64,000 nucleotides of DNA from Struthio camelus (lineage: Eukaryota > Chordata > Aves > Struthioniformes > Struthionidae), in the NCBI RefSeq assembly GCF_040807025.1, contig NC_090945.1:37937088-38001087 (forward strand), written 5' to 3'. Both the position numbers and the translations under genes were made by a program. How positions within the stretch are numbered: position 1 is the first letter of the stretch; the number at the start of each line of letters is the position of its first letter. Positions 26,001 to 37,129 of this stretch are shown piece after piece. The notes below the pieces were generated by a model, which was not told the DNA's origin, did no database searches, and saw only the letters and a program-made list of their open reading frames with translations.

Positions 26001-26836
26001 CAAGGAGTGAAGGTAAGTATAGTTGGCAGGGAGTACAGTTGTAGAAAAGTCAAATTTTCAAACAGTTTTTTCCTTAGTTACTAACTTGCTCAAATTCTCG
26101 TGACAGTTTGCCAGCTCAGGCCTCAAATGTATTTACAATGATTAATGGAGAGGAGGAGGGAGAAAGAGAGAGAAAAGTAAAATCCAAATGAGACTTTGAT
26201 TCAGGAGAGGACAGAAAAGAATACAGTATCATTTTAAATTGAGAAAACCATACTGAGTTTAGATGGTAGATATTATCTAACTCTTATTTCATAAGGTTAA
26301 TCCATACTATTCTTTCCCATGACTCCTCTGCTACCCACATATTTCTTTCATCAGAGCTGGAACTGAATAATATATAACCTGGGAAAAGAGGGCTAATAAA
26401 AAATGCAATAGAATTGGGCCATACAGAAGTTTAAAATGTTGGATTAGTCGAGTATCTCCTTGCACGGTCTGGGTATTGCAAACTGCAGCTCTAAACACAA
26501 CCCTTGTAAACTGGGTATGGTCACTGTACCAATACCACACATGCTGCATATATTAAGTCTTTTTTTCCTCTGCTCCTGACTTTAGGTAACGTCCAGCACG
26601 ACAGCAGCACAGGGCAAGGGAGGAACCTCTCCGAAGCTTCTCCAGCTGTACTCCAGCCTTTCCTGGGACATAAAGGAAAGAAAGGCCTGGCTCTTTCCAG
26701 CCTTCCCGCACACGTGAGGAATGCCGTACTCGCAGCTGCCCTTTTCCCGGAGTTCCTGAAGGAGCTGGCAGCGCTGGCGCAGGAACATTCCATTTTATGT
26801 TACAAAATACTGGGGGATTTTGAGGATTATTACTAG
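10926..26836 (+). CDS. FHIP1A: FHF complex subunit HOOK-interacting protein 1A (seven 3' exons, C-terminal 681 aa)
   Basis: The product belongs to the FHIP (FAM160/RAI16-like) family. Family members bridge FTS/AKTIP and Hook proteins in the FHF complex, which links endosomal cargo to dynein; the exact role of paralogue 1A is less well known. Coding exons are 10926-11093, 14967-15046, 16508-16695, 17201-18241, 21798-21976, 22269-22407 and 26586-26836. All introns are GT-AG, phases match throughout, and 2046 nt give 681 residues plus TAG. Conserved blocks include VTVEEVMTTTAYLDLFLRS, LIPCNHMMLSQRWAVKERD, VEYGRAVDISYLQYLWEA, EWDDSYDTGIS, ESDFQDDVMVYRLCA, ENSLHVNLLLIGIITQLASY and FPEFLKELAALAQEHSILCY. 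The 1041-nt fourth exon encodes a charged, probably disordered linker between the N-terminal helical repeats and the conserved C-terminal helical domain. The human protein is about 1040 residues, so roughly 355 N-terminal residues are missing to the left. Paralogues FHIP1B, FHIP2A and FHIP2B are less likely because the linker motifs fit 1A and the neighbour is GATB. Confidence 0.95.
11094..14966 (+). other. FHIP1A intron (3.9 kb)
   Basis: GT-AG intron. I see no repeats of known family and no exon-like segment. Open frames at 13545-13787 and 13925-14344 have no recognisable protein features. Confidence 0.85.
14967..15046 (+). CDS. FHIP1A: FHIP1A exon, 80 nt
   Basis: Acceptor TTTTCCAG before CTGTGTGTGG and donor TTTTAAG|GTAAAG. 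It encodes LCVVSLALFRTLIGLHCED then VMLQLVL. The last two bases AG join the G of the next exon to make Arg. It is too short to stand out as an open frame and was located by protein resemblance and phase. Confidence 0.94.
15047..16507 (+). other. FHIP1A intron (1.5 kb)
   Basis: GT-AG intron, AT-rich. No repeat or RNA gene is visible. Confidence 0.85.
16508..16695 (+). CDS. FHIP1A: FHIP1A exon, 188 nt
   Basis: Acceptor TGTTTCAG before GTATCTGATC and donor CTCAAG|GTATTT. It encodes RYLIPCNHMMLSQRWAVKER, then a serine/alanine/leucine-rich helix, then ITLTLESQEKAYILWTKAAQ. It ends with one base of a codon that the next exon completes as Asp. Confidence 0.95.
16696..17200 (+). other. FHIP1A intron (505 bp)
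   Basis: Short GT-AG intron with a typical pyrimidine-rich acceptor (TTCACTTTCAG). Nothing else was seen. Confidence 0.88.
17201..18241 (+). CDS. FHIP1A: FHIP1A large linker exon, 1041 nt
   Basis: Acceptor TTCACTTTCAG before ATTCTTGCAG and donor TTTACAG|GTGGAG. The start is set by frame: the first two bases complete Asp, and the reading then runs through ESTCVVEYGRAVDISYLQYL. A second AG ten bases downstream would shift the frame. The first part is conserved (LQYLWEAQEAI). The rest is hydrophilic and acidic, with islands EWDDSYDTGIS, PPKHIQEMKKNAIMLIKGSY and EESDFQDDVMVYRLCA, then a poorly conserved stretch ending in an EEEEDFENF acidic run. Such islands in a disordered linker suggest short binding motifs, which is inference. 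Intron retention past the donor would add only VSC and then a stop. Confidence 0.95.
18242..21797 (+). other. FHIP1A intron (3.6 kb)
   Basis: GT-AG intron. It holds a perfect 12-bp inverted repeat at 19011-19038 and a short (TATT)n tract at about 19843-19859. The 157-codon open frame at 19042-19515 has no recognisable domain and no coding signature, so I take it as chance. Confidence 0.85.
19011..19038. repeat. Perfect inverted repeat (12-bp arms, 4-nt loop)
   Basis: AACCTCTATAAG, then CTGA, then CTTATAGAGGTT. All 12 base pairs match. It lies deep in the FHIP1A intron, 770 bp after the preceding exon. A stem this short is below the length of a microRNA precursor. Confidence 0.95.
21798..21976 (+). 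CDS. FHIP1A: FHIP1A exon, 179 nt
   Basis: Acceptor TTTCTTACAG before GACCGTTC and donor TATCAG|GTACCT. It encodes GPFISVVLSKLENMLENSL, VNLLLIGIITQLASYPQPLL and the NTNMVFQPSIRSLYQ end. This is the most conserved block of the C-terminal helical domain of the family. It ends in phase 0. Confidence 0.95.
21977..22268 (+). other. FHIP1A intron (292 bp)
   Basis: The shortest intron of the gene in this window, GT-AG, with acceptor TTTTGGCAG. No other feature. Confidence 0.9.
22269..22407 (+). CDS. FHIP1A: FHIP1A exon, 139 nt
   Basis: Acceptor TTTGGCAG before GTGCTGGC and donor ACCAAAG|GTAAAT. It encodes VLASVKNKIEHFASIEKDFP, then GLLLQAQQYLLVRVDASDAG and EELLTK. It continues the C-terminal helical domain and leaves one base of the next codon. 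Confidence 0.95.
22408..26585 (+). other. FHIP1A last intron (4.2 kb)
   Basis: GT-AG intron. It contains a 24-bp tandem duplication (24301-24348), a T/G-rich tract (about 24829-24880), poly-A (about 25050-25064) and poly-T (25585-25599). I saw no additional exon. Confidence 0.85.
24301..24348. repeat. 24-bp tandem duplication
   Basis: Two adjacent 24-bp copies, each beginning ATTAAAGCTAATAT and ending AAGCTTCT, differ at one base. The AT-rich unit has itself partly repeated AAAGCT cores. This looks like a recent local duplication. Confidence 0.92.
26586..26836 (+). CDS. FHIP1A: FHIP1A terminal coding exon
   Basis: Acceptor CTGACTTTAG before GTAACGTCC. It encodes a variable segment starting GNVQHDSSTGQGRN, then VLQPFLGHKGKK, VRNAVLAAALFPEFLKELAA and the C-terminus SILCYKILGDFEDYY, then TAG at 26834-26836. 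The last 40 residues match the family C-terminus closely, which fixes the stop. It is locally GC-rich compared with the flanking intron and 3' region. Confidence 0.95.
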
Positions 26837-27778
26837 TATCTTTTTTCGAAGGTGTTTTTAAAAAGCTTTTAAACAGGTTTTTAAATGCAAAGCTGCTTAC
26901 AAAAGAAGGTTGTACTTTGATATTTCCTGAAAATACTTGATCTGGAGGGGGAAGGAAGAGGCAGAATGTTATTTCATGTTACCTTATATTAGGCCTTATA
27001 ATTTCCCTCTGTGCTATGTAACTTATTTGAGATATTTCTGATACTGCTGTTGTTGCAGCTTCCTAGTTCATCTCCTCCTCTTTACATAGCCACCCTTCCT
27101 TAGTGTCACAGATTCCTGTCGAATTTCTGCAATAGACACTCTTGGACTGGCCAAGAGAGGCAAACATTTTAGCTTTTTCTGTTCCAGAAATACTCTTCTG
27201 AATAGCCTTCTACAAGGCAGTTTGCTCTGGAAAAGCATCACCCCATGGGGAAAGCTTCAGGTAGAGAATTATCCACAAAATCTGCACAAAGCCCCTTTAT
27301 GTGAAGGGCTGTGCTTCTCCATGTCTTTGCCCTTCTTCCTCCCATCCCTCTTCCCTCAAATGGGGTTCTCACCAATCCACCTCTGAAGTCCTTTTCAACT
27401 AGTGGCTCTTGTTTTTGAATTCAAGTGGTCTTATGTGTGTTAAACCCATGACTAGCTGAAAGCAGGTGCTGGACCCAACACATACCATATTGCCTTATGT
27501 TGCAGACAGGATCTGCAGCTCTCAGCTGTTGGTCTTTGAAGTCAAATGAACTGTGTAAGTGGATGTGGATTGCAGACTGCCTGGAATTTTCCTTGCAGTT
27601 TCTCAGCGTTCTTTGATAACTACTACATTGCTACCTAAACTCTCAAGCAAGCCTTATTTAGTCAGATTTGCACAAAGTACAAAAGAAAATGTTTCTATGC
27701 AAGCTGTAATTAATGTGTAGTTTATTTTTATGCTTATTTTAATAAGCTAAAGAAAAGCACTCAGTATCTTTCAGTAGT

Positions 27779-27784
27779 ATTAAA
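27779..27784 (+). promoter_or_regulatory. Candidate FHIP1A poly(A) signal ATTAAA
   Basis: ATTAAA about 0.94 kb after the FHIP1A stop, followed at about 27842-27878 by a GT-rich stretch (TTGTTGGTGG, then TTTTTTGTGG). I found no AATAAA nearer the stop. Transcript data would decide, and a longer UTR using AATAAA near 31510 is also possible. Confidence 0.3.
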
Positions 27785-29725
27785 AGGACAGCAGGCTGTT
27801 TTTGTCAATTTTTTAATGAAAAAGGTTGGCATGCTCCTGAAAGCTGTTTGCTTTGTTGTTGGTGGTTTTTTGTGGTTAAGGGGAAAGTTAAATGCTATTT
27901 GTTTACTTTTAAATTAGGTGTTGGCTTTTCCTAATATTGCACTTTTGGGATGGTGAGGGGAGGACCAGACTATTCACCAGGTGCAGAAAACGAAGCAGTA
28001 ACAGGGAAAGCTGTCCGCTGGTGACTAACTGCTTGAGAAAATTCTCTTCTGTGAGTAATGGGCTTCATTAGAGGAACCCAAACATGATGAATTGGTGCAT
28101 CACCACTGCATTTCATCTTATCTTAGTAGCATAATTGTGCTTCCAGTGTGCTGTAGTTGGCTCTACATAAAGAGGGGTTTAGCTCAAGAAAACCGTAAAC
28201 CCTTTTGTCCAGGAAAGGAACCAGCAGCAACCCCAGGAAATCTAGAGAAATGGAAGTCAGAAATAATGCTTCCATAGATTAATTCTCTTGCTAGTTGTAA
28301 ATCCATAGTGCTGGGGTGCTCCAATTAATCACGTCCCTGTTCTCAAATGCACTTTCTCAGAGATTGCAAGAGAAAAGGTAGTAACATTTGATTAACACCC
28401 CCCTCCAAGTGTCTAATTAATTTCAGGTCACATTTCTGTGGAACTTGCAGTGCAGTTTAGGCTCCTAAATCCTTTAGATGCTTCTGAAAAGCTGCACCTT
28501 TCATCTACAAACTGGGAGAAGTATTCGCTGTGTGAGACAGCTGTAGGCTATACCAAGGAAAAATCCCAAAGTGCACCTCTAAGAAAACTGCCTCAAGAAC
28601 TTCTCTGGGTCTGTCTTCACCTGTGTGCTGTACAGCCCTCACATCCGCCACCACTGAGGGTTGTCTGTGGCCCTCGTGTTGCTTCCCAGCCGACTCTCTG
28701 GTTCTCTTTCCCTTATAACTTGTCTCTTGTCTAAGCAACAATTCACCTTTGCATCACCATCATGTAAATCATCTTCTGACCTCCACATGGCCCTGTTTCA
28801 CCTCACAAGCTTCCTTGGAAACTCAAGCGAAGCTGTAGGGTTTTTCTTAAATCTTGCTTATCCAAGTTTGAGAGAGCTCTTCCTTTCTTTTTCTTTTTTT
28901 TTTCCTGTATTGTTGTTGGAAATGGGTAATGAGCAAACTAAGTTTTCTTCCCTTGTCCTAAGAAATGGCGTGTTCTTCTCCTGCTTTATTTCAACCATGC
29001 TCCAAGGTCTAGCCTGAAGGGGTTCAGTAGTGTCTTATGTGGAAAGTGTGGTAGCATCATGTAGGTAGGGTCAGTGCTTACTGTGCTCCTTACCACTTTT
29101 AGCAGGAAGTTTATGTGAACAAAAGAGAAATTACCAAATGAATGTGATCAGCAAACTTTTAATGATTCAGAATCAAGTGTTGAATGGCAGTAGTAGTCCA
29201 ATCCTTTTCTAAAGGACTCCTTTTTAGAAAGGAGCAAAAAAGAAGGGGAAGAAATTCTGCAGACCAGTGCTTAGTGCAGTAAATTTACTTCATGAACAAT
29301 CTCTTTCCTTATTTTTATTCTAAAATAAGAATCTTTATTCGCTGGGTAGGAGTGATATCTTTTGGGATTGTTAATTTTAGCTGGTGTTTCTAGCAAATGT
29401 GCAAACTCATGGCAATGTTCAGTTCAGTGGGCCTATTAAGGTAGATGGGGATCTTAAAATGCGGACTGCTCAGAAAAGCATCTGTAAATTTGAGGAAGGG
29501 GAGGTTTTATCTCATAAGCTGAAGTAGTTGCAAAGGAATTATTTGAGCCTGCCACATGCAGTAGGATAAAGTCAGCCTTTGAAGTCTGGAATCGTGTGTG
29601 GAAGAGTTCTTGTGACTGTGGTCACGACTGTGTGTGTACAATGTCTCCATGTAAAAAGGAAATCTGTCTGTCAGTTCCCCAAAAGGAAGAAGCAGATGAG
29701 TGCAGTGACCCTGGCTCAGGATCCC

Positions 29726-29754
29726 CTTCATTCTGACCCCCTGTCAGAATGAAG
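29726..29754. repeat. Perfect inverted repeat (12-bp arms, 5-nt loop)
   Basis: CTTCATTCTGAC, then CCCCT, then GTCAGAATGAAG. All 12 pairs match, and outside a two-base bulge the flanking GATC on each side can extend the stem. It lies 2.9 kb downstream of the FHIP1A stop, possibly in a long 3' UTR. Confidence 0.95.
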
Positions 29755-31727
29755 ATCATATGAGTAACTTTGTCACTTGGTTCCTGAACTGGATCAGGCT
29801 TTCAGCTATGTCTTAGTTATGTTAGAAGTGTGATGTGCAGCACGTAGTGAAAAACATAGGCGTGGATTGGACCCTCCTGTCTTCAGAGCACAGAGCCTTT
29901 GATTTAAGTTGAAAATGGTGATCCTCGGAGATGAATCATCTCTGTGTCCATTAAGTTCTTCAGCTGAATGCTTGTTTAGTAAGCTCCTTCACTCCAGGCT
30001 TATCTTGCCTCCTACCAGTATGTTATTTCCAGAGTGGGGTCTGTGCTACGGTCCAGTTGGCTGACCTTTCCAAGAGTGGGGAGGAAGCGTTGCGCCATCT
30101 GGATTTCCCCCGTGCATCTGTGCACATGTGACTAGAAGAGCTTCTCTTCTGCACGTCGTCTTTGGTTCAGTCATGAATGATGTGTCTTGGTGTTGGCAGA
30201 TCTATTCCAAAACCTGCAGGCAGTGGCTCAGTGATACCAAAGTTAATTTTCAGTCTCTTGCTGTATGTTTCAAACTGTAAATGACATATTTCCCATGATG
30301 TAGCCTTTGCTGAGTGTTTGTGAGCAGTTCTGCTCTAGCAAGGAATCTTTACCGCAATTTCAGCCAGCTATCTGTTGCAACATACCTATAAAGTGGATAT
30401 TTCGTAGCTTAAAAAACAGTTGTATTCATTCTGTTTTGCCTGTGACCTCTCTTTGGGTGCACTGTGGGATGGTCCCAGCGCTGACATACATACGGTTTGT
30501 ATCAGTTGGTCTAAAGGATTCAGCAACTTGAATTCAAAACAGTGTCATCTTTTGTGTGTGCTGGTCTGTGGACATGTACAGTCAGTTGCAATTCATGTTC
30601 TCTTTTGTTGGCCTTACATTGCTCTTTCATTACTATATTCTAGGTATTATTCTTTAATTTGGTCCTTTCCACATGTGTCCTAAAGAAAAATGTGGGGTTT
30701 CAAATGGGACCGGGTTGTTTGTTGGTGTTGCAGTTCCAGATGTGAAAAGATGCACTGCGTTTTTAGTCCAGTTAACTTTTGAACTTTGTTTGGAAGAACG
30801 GCAATGGAAGCTTCTGTTCTCAGCTGTATCCCGGGGGCGTGAGGGAAAACTCACAGCAGCATGCAGTGGGGGAGCCCCTCTCACCAGCACACCCAGATCC
30901 ATTCCTTCAGCGCATCTGGTTCCCAAATTACTTCTGTCCCTTCCTTTTTCATTGGGGTTTGTCCCTTTGCAAAAAGTGAATTCGGTCCTGTTGTGCTGCT
31001 ATGCCTGCTCAGTGCATTTGCCTTGTTAGATTTGATTTTGGTATTTTTATAAAGTAAGATCAGTACATTTCCTAGAAAGGGAGAAAAAGCCTGGTAATTG
31101 GGGTGGACTTCAGACCTTCACAGAAGCCTTGCTCCTGAAAGGGAGCAGAATGGGACAGACAGCAGGTGTGGACTGTGTTTCTGCCACCAGCGCCACTGGG
31201 CCTGCCCCTTGCCCCAGCACAATGGCGGAGTAGCCTGTTCTCTCCTCCTGAGAGAAACAGTTGCAAACAAACTACTGACTGCATCTGGCAGAGTCCGAGG
31301 GTTTAAGTTCAAGAGGCTAAGTTCTTTTTACCAGTAGAAGTAGATCATCTAGCACAGTGCTTAAGCATTCACCGCCCTTTCATGGACCGTGCCTGTCTCT
31401 CTCAAGGTTTCGTGCTCCAGCAAGATTGTTTTAGCTCCTTTAAGAAGCTTTAAAATCTCAGGGCTGGGGAGAAAAGGATAGGAGCTGTCTGATTTGGTGC
31501 AGTTACAGTAAATAAAATGACATAATTTATCATTTGAATTTGTAGCCAGAGCTCCTGTTTGAGGGCAGCGTGATTTAATAAGCAATTTACTGTGCTGTAT
31601 TTACTGAAATTGCTATGTCATGCCTGCAGTTTTTATGAAGGCTCCTATTACATTTGTAACATTTAAACTGCATCTGCAGGTATGAGTAGAATACTGAGAT
31701 CTTACTCTTTCTTTTCTTTTAACTCAG

Positions 31728-31878
31728 AAAGCTCTGGCACAATACAGTAATGTTGCTGCTTTGTCCAGATCTGATTTAGATAATTACAGTCTGTTCTTCC
31801 TTGCACCTTTTGAGCTTTATCAGCAGAAACAGAGGTTACATGACCCTCAGACTGCTTACATTAATGAGCAAACCAAAG
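31728..31878 (+). other. Exon-like open segment, gene unknown
   Basis: This 151-nt segment is preceded by a strong pyrimidine tract and acceptor (CTTTCTTTTCTTTTAACTCAG) and followed by donor ACCAAAG|GTAAAAC. It is open in one frame from the first base (phase 0 to 1). The predicted peptide starts KALAQYSNVAALSRSD, continues with FFLAPFELYQQKQRLHD and ends AYINEQTK, with a balanced composition that looks like real protein. I do not recognise it. It does not match the FHIP1A C-terminus. It could be an exon of an unannotated gene, an alternative 3' exon of FHIP1A (phase 0 would allow joining after 21976 or 11093), a retrocopy remnant, or chance. Confidence 0.35.
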
Positions 31879-34800
31879 GTAAAACACCATGGATTAGCAG
31901 GGGGCATTTGCATCCGTGCGAAACGCAGCAAGAATTTCCATTTGTGTTACCTCAACTTAATCGGGGACTAGTTGCAGAAAGAAAAAGCTCATAGCAAAGT
32001 TCAAAAATGAGTATGACAGTATCCTCTGGTAGCTATCCAGCTGGATAGTAGAGCTGCGCAATGTTTTGGATGAGACCTGTGTAAAGGAGGGTAAAAATTG
32101 CTCCTTGTTAATGTGGTATCAGGTTTGCATAAATAGGTATTCAGATAATATGACGGTGGTGCCAGCGGTCAGACTGAAGGCAGCCACAGAATGCAGCACT
32201 ATTTCAGTGACTGTGCTAGCTATGAAAGCTCAGCTCTGACTAAATGTACTTTATTTTTCAGGGGGCCTCCACTTTTCCAAACATGTGGTGGTCTAGCATC
32301 AATCTATTCCATTTGTTACATGCTCAGTTGGAAGCCTCTTATTTATGAATAGGAGCATTACTTGTAGTCTCAAATATGTAGGTACTTAAAGTGGGAGTTT
32401 GTTGCTGACTGTGCAAATCTTCTTTTTGTTCATTGATTATAATGGTTTTTTGTGCGGCAGCTGGATTAAATTAAGACTGAAGTCTCTGGGCTAAAAGCCC
32501 TGATGGAACTTTTGTGCAAAGGCTGCATTTCTCAACCAAATAACTTTCTCTGGGGCTTCGGCAGAGTGCCCGCATACAATTAGATATTGTGGAGTAACTA
32601 CCTGCAGACTTACGTTTCTTATGAAGCCAATTCCATAGCAGCTGTATTTTATGGCAGTCTATTTTAAAATTAACTAGCTTGGATTTAGACCAAAAAATAA
32701 TGTGGATCAGTTAAATCCAAGACAACTAAACTGTGTTCAGCCGAGTGCTGCTGTGTCAGTTTGGCCAAGGCTCGGACAAAACGCCCTCTTGTCCTCAGAG
32801 GAGGGAGAGTGGCTCCCGGTCTCGATACTCACTGCTGCAGCTTGAGCCAAGGGCTCTGATCTCTCTGGGTGTCCTTTGGTGTCCAAGTGCAGCTTGGAGT
32901 TGGCAACACTGACCAGTGTCTGTCTTAGAACTCCAGAATAACAATGTTGGTTTCTGAGCTCCAATGTAGAAAAATCCTAGCCTCTAAAACCAATCTGAAA
33001 ATGTGGCCTCTGAAGCTTTATTTTCTCATTTCTAAAGTATAACTTACTGATGATTGTGCCTGCTTAGTGGTTCAAGTGCTTTGGATAGTTAAAGCTGTGG
33101 TTGATGTGACCATGTCTCAGGAGACGGTTTGCTTTCTGTTTACACAAAATGCTTGTGAATGGAGGGAGTGTTCCCTATAGCGAAACTATCAGCCTTCAAG
33201 CACTCATGTTAGGATTAGCTCATGGGAGCACAGCCTGTGCAGCTGGCAGTACTGAACCCCACTTCAGGCTTTCTTAGGGGGCTGTAATGACCAAGGCAGT
33301 GGATACGGTGTGAAATAACCGGCTGCCCTTCACTGGCAGTGTTTGGCTGCTGGGGTTACATGGGGTCTGGCATGGAGGTTACCTGTCTTTTTAGGGAAAA
33401 GCCGACAGGTGAGATTTAAGTCATTTGGAGGGTCACAAGTTGGACCTCACACAGATGAAGAGGAGGGGCAAAGGGCAGGCTCCTTCTTCATCCACACATA
33501 CCCAGGCAGCAGATGCTGTAAACGGTTGTGAAATGCCTGTATGCTCTCCTCCTCAGAGGCTGTAAGGGTCTGGGGCTAAGTGAGTACCTAGAGGGAAGAC
33601 TCCTTAATACCACACACAACAGTGTTGCTCATTATACCCTACTTCCTGTTGTGTAGGATTGCATACATCACCTTTGTTGTCTCCTTGCAACACCCAAGCA
33701 TGTCTGCTGCCCACTGTAGGTTTGCTTTATTGCAGCTACAATTCAAACGTAGTTGGGATTCTCTTCTTTTCTTTGGGCCCTTGGAGTTAAGCGCTTTGCC
33801 CAGTTTGGTGTCAGTCAATAGCAGGTAAGGAGGGAGGGATGAAGCTGTACTGCCTCATGTGGGGTGTGTGCTGGAGTGCAGCCAGGGAAGAAGGAGCATT
33901 CCTGGAGGGTTTGTGTTCCTGCTGCTGTGATCTCTAATTCCTGATCTAGCTTGGCCCAGAAGCTCTTCTAGATGGCAGCAGAGTTTAAATTTGCCATTGC
34001 AATGGGCAGATAAAGGCACAGCAAATCACAGGTCTTGATAACTAAGGCTTTTGTATTTTTTTGCCTTCCTCACACTGTGTAGTATTAGAATTCTCTCTGT
34101 ATTATGCTCAAGTTTGTAGTTTCTGGGGGGACTTGCACTGAACAGCCAATGCAATTCAGGTAAGCTCCTGCTGCATGTGAAAAGATAAATCTTGACCTCC
34201 TAGCTGCTGTAACTTGGTTTTCTGTTGCCATTATGTGAGGCGGAATATAATGAATTTTGGAATATTTGAAAACAGCATTTGCAAGGAAGGTGCAGGCAAC
34301 AAGGGCAAAAAGAACAGCATGCTATTCTGCCTTCTCCCTCGAGCAGTGTGAGAATAGAGAGTTGAGTGAAAACCTAATTTTGTTTTTAGGAGAAAAAAAA
34401 AGTCTACATGTTGAGCATACACATAAGGCCATAAATCACGGAGAAGGTGCTGCTGAGGTTAGTGCTTGTGCAAGCATGTAGATAGAGGGGTGCTCAGAAC
34501 AGAAATGAGAACATTACAATGGAGTGACACCATGCCACAGAAGCGGAGTGGAAAGGGTCTGCAGTAGCATCGCGGCATAAGCACTCTTGCTGTAAATTTT
34601 TGGTTAAGGTTCCTATCATATGCTTCTATTTTTAACACAGTTAAAATTAAACTCTGCAGCCAAGGCTGAGCGCTAGAGATTCTTTCTTCAGCATTGCCAG
34701 TATCTTTTTTTGTCAATGGTCTTCTCTTCTTCGGGATACTTCAGCTACTCAGGCTGGAAAGTATCATCTCTCTGCCTCAGGACTGACCTGTTAAAGGACT

Positions 34801-36449
34801 TCCATCAACAACTAGATGAGATTGTCGTGACAGTGTCTGGTGTCAACTTTTAATTTGTAAGCATTCTCCTCAGCCCTCTGTGGATAGTTGCTGCTCAAAA
34901 TCTGCACGAAACTGTCCTTAATTCACCCTGCCTAATGCTGTCGCACAGATGGCAGTAGATCAGGGAGCACCATTGTAACTAAGAAAGACATGGAAGTTAG
35001 GGTCAGAGCTTCAGTCTTAATGTGAGTTCATAGCCTTGTTACAAACACCCTTAAAACAGCCTCTGGGTCTGCAAAGTGTTCTGACACCAAGCACCTCATA
35101 GTCGGGTTTTGCATTTTCTCTTGCTGGCCTCACATATCATGTGTTTATTTTTGTATTTGTTTTTACAATAGCAGATTATTAAATTCCTTGAGGCTGCCTC
35201 TGTCTCTTATGTGCTCTGTAGACTACTGGATAGACACAATTTGCCATACGAGTACGAACCAAAGCTGTTATGCACAGCATGGAGCTCACTCATGGAGTAC
35301 TTAGCATCTGCCCTTATCTCCATTTAGGACAGAGGGAAGAGTGACGATGGTGGTTTTAACTGGTTGGTGTTTCAGGCCCTTGCCAAGCAAAGGAGGATAA
35401 TGTGTTTGGTCATGTTGCCTCAATCAAGTTAGCGTAACATGACTGACAACCCCTTTAATGCAGGCTGCAATAGTTGGAGCAGTGTTGGCTTGGTGAGCCA
35501 TGCTGAGCTTTCTCATCTCCACCACCTTCTGCTGCCAGCTAAGACCTCTTCATTGATGGCTGGCATTTTCCATGATGTTAAAAAGATTTATCATCTTGAG
35601 CTCCTTTAACTCACAACACTTTCTGATTATCAAAAAAAAATTTACATTGTTATGTGTGTCTGCAAAAGATTTGTTTAAAAATTCAGCAATACCTCCCTCA
35701 TAATGTAATTTAAAATTTATAGTCTATAGCTGCTTTTTTCCTTCTCTCATAGGGGAAAGAGAGTACAATTAGCCCTTTTTAATCTTTCTTGTTCTTCATT
35801 ATGTCTGGCAGGTGGAGGTGAAAATAGATTGAGATCTACAGTAAACTCATTCAAAGAGCTAGTGCTGTACTCATATAGAACTTTGCTTATGAGTTTTAAC
35901 AGATTTTTGTACTGTATTAGCAAAGTGTAATTACCTAGGGAAAGAAGTGCGTGAGAAGAAGTAGCCATTAAAAATACATTTACCAGCAGTAGCCGTGCTA
36001 CAGTAGTGGAAATTCTTCTCTCTCTTTAATACAGCTTAATTAATTATTATTATTCCAAATTCAGTGCTGTGTGTGTTTTTTTTCTTTAAGTAAGTTGCAC
36101 CCACTACAGTAGCGTAAACTCAGCACAGCAGCAGCAGGCTGTGCAACAGAAAGCACTAACCTTGGAGGACCATCTTTTGTGGGCCGATGGGGCTTTTTTT
36201 GTAAGCTGAGAAGTACTGTTAAATTAGGATTTGCAGTTTCATGCAGAAGTCCTTGTGCCTTTTGGTTTCTTTCTGCCATGGCAAGAGCTGAACAGAGTTC
36301 TGGTTCTGACACTTAGTTTCCCGAATAGTCTGAAGTTTCTATTGACTGAAAAAAAATGTACCTATTGCAATGAAATTGGTACCACTGTGTAAAAGACAAT
36401 GTTATTTTCTGCTCATGACTTGACAAATGATAGAAAAAGTCAGATTAAA

Positions 36450-36464
36450 TTTTTTTTTTTTTTT
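36450..36464. repeat. T15 homopolymer
   Basis: A run of 15 T in the intergenic interval. Confidence 0.9.
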
Positions 36465-37108
36465 AAAGGGGCAAGGTTTTTGATTGTAACTGGGGAAATT
36501 TCACCATGATACTGCTTTTTGTCAGCTGTGTAACTTTTTAACTGTAAGTTATTTTTATGTTATTATGGGTATACCTTTTATTCATTAAATATATTTGAAA
36601 ACTGCAGGGTTTTTTGCCTGTTTTCTAATTCAGAATCCAAATTTGAACCATGAGCCTGTTTGTACAGAAATGTCCTTGAGAGAGATGTTGGCACTACTAC
36701 GCTGAGAACGTGCTGCCATTGAGCTAGTTTGAATTAGTGTTGCAAACTCTGCATTTGCAAAAGGTGACTAAAATCCCAGGGATCTACCTGCTGCACTCCT
36801 CCTATGACAATATCTGTTCATCCTCAAGCAGACTTCTGAAGAAGCATCTTTGAGGTTTGAACTAAATATAGTCTTTGAAATGTATGGGTTAGCAGCATCC
36901 ACAAGGGAACTCCAAAACCCTGGTGCTAAATGGGATTTCTTTCCCTCATCAATGCAAACTTGAATGGCTGCCTCCAGTTGGGCCTCCTGTTAGTAGTTTG
37001 ATCAACTACAGAATTTACACATGCCAGTGGTTGGCCCTGGGAGCTGAATGCTAGAACTGCTGGGTTTCCACCTCAAGCTAGGAGCTGAAAAACAGAAGTT
37101 ACCCCCTT

Positions 37109-37129
37109 CCCCCCCCCCAAAAAAAAAAA
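37109..37129. repeat. C10 directly joined to A11
   Basis: Two homopolymers abut, ten C then eleven A. A similar two-part tract occurs at 45588-45620 as A20 then G13. Confidence 0.92.

Noticed and set aside
30673..31029. 118-codon open frame in the intergenic interval
   Set aside because: Several overlapping plus-strand frames of similar length and no domain or splice logic. Treated as chance.
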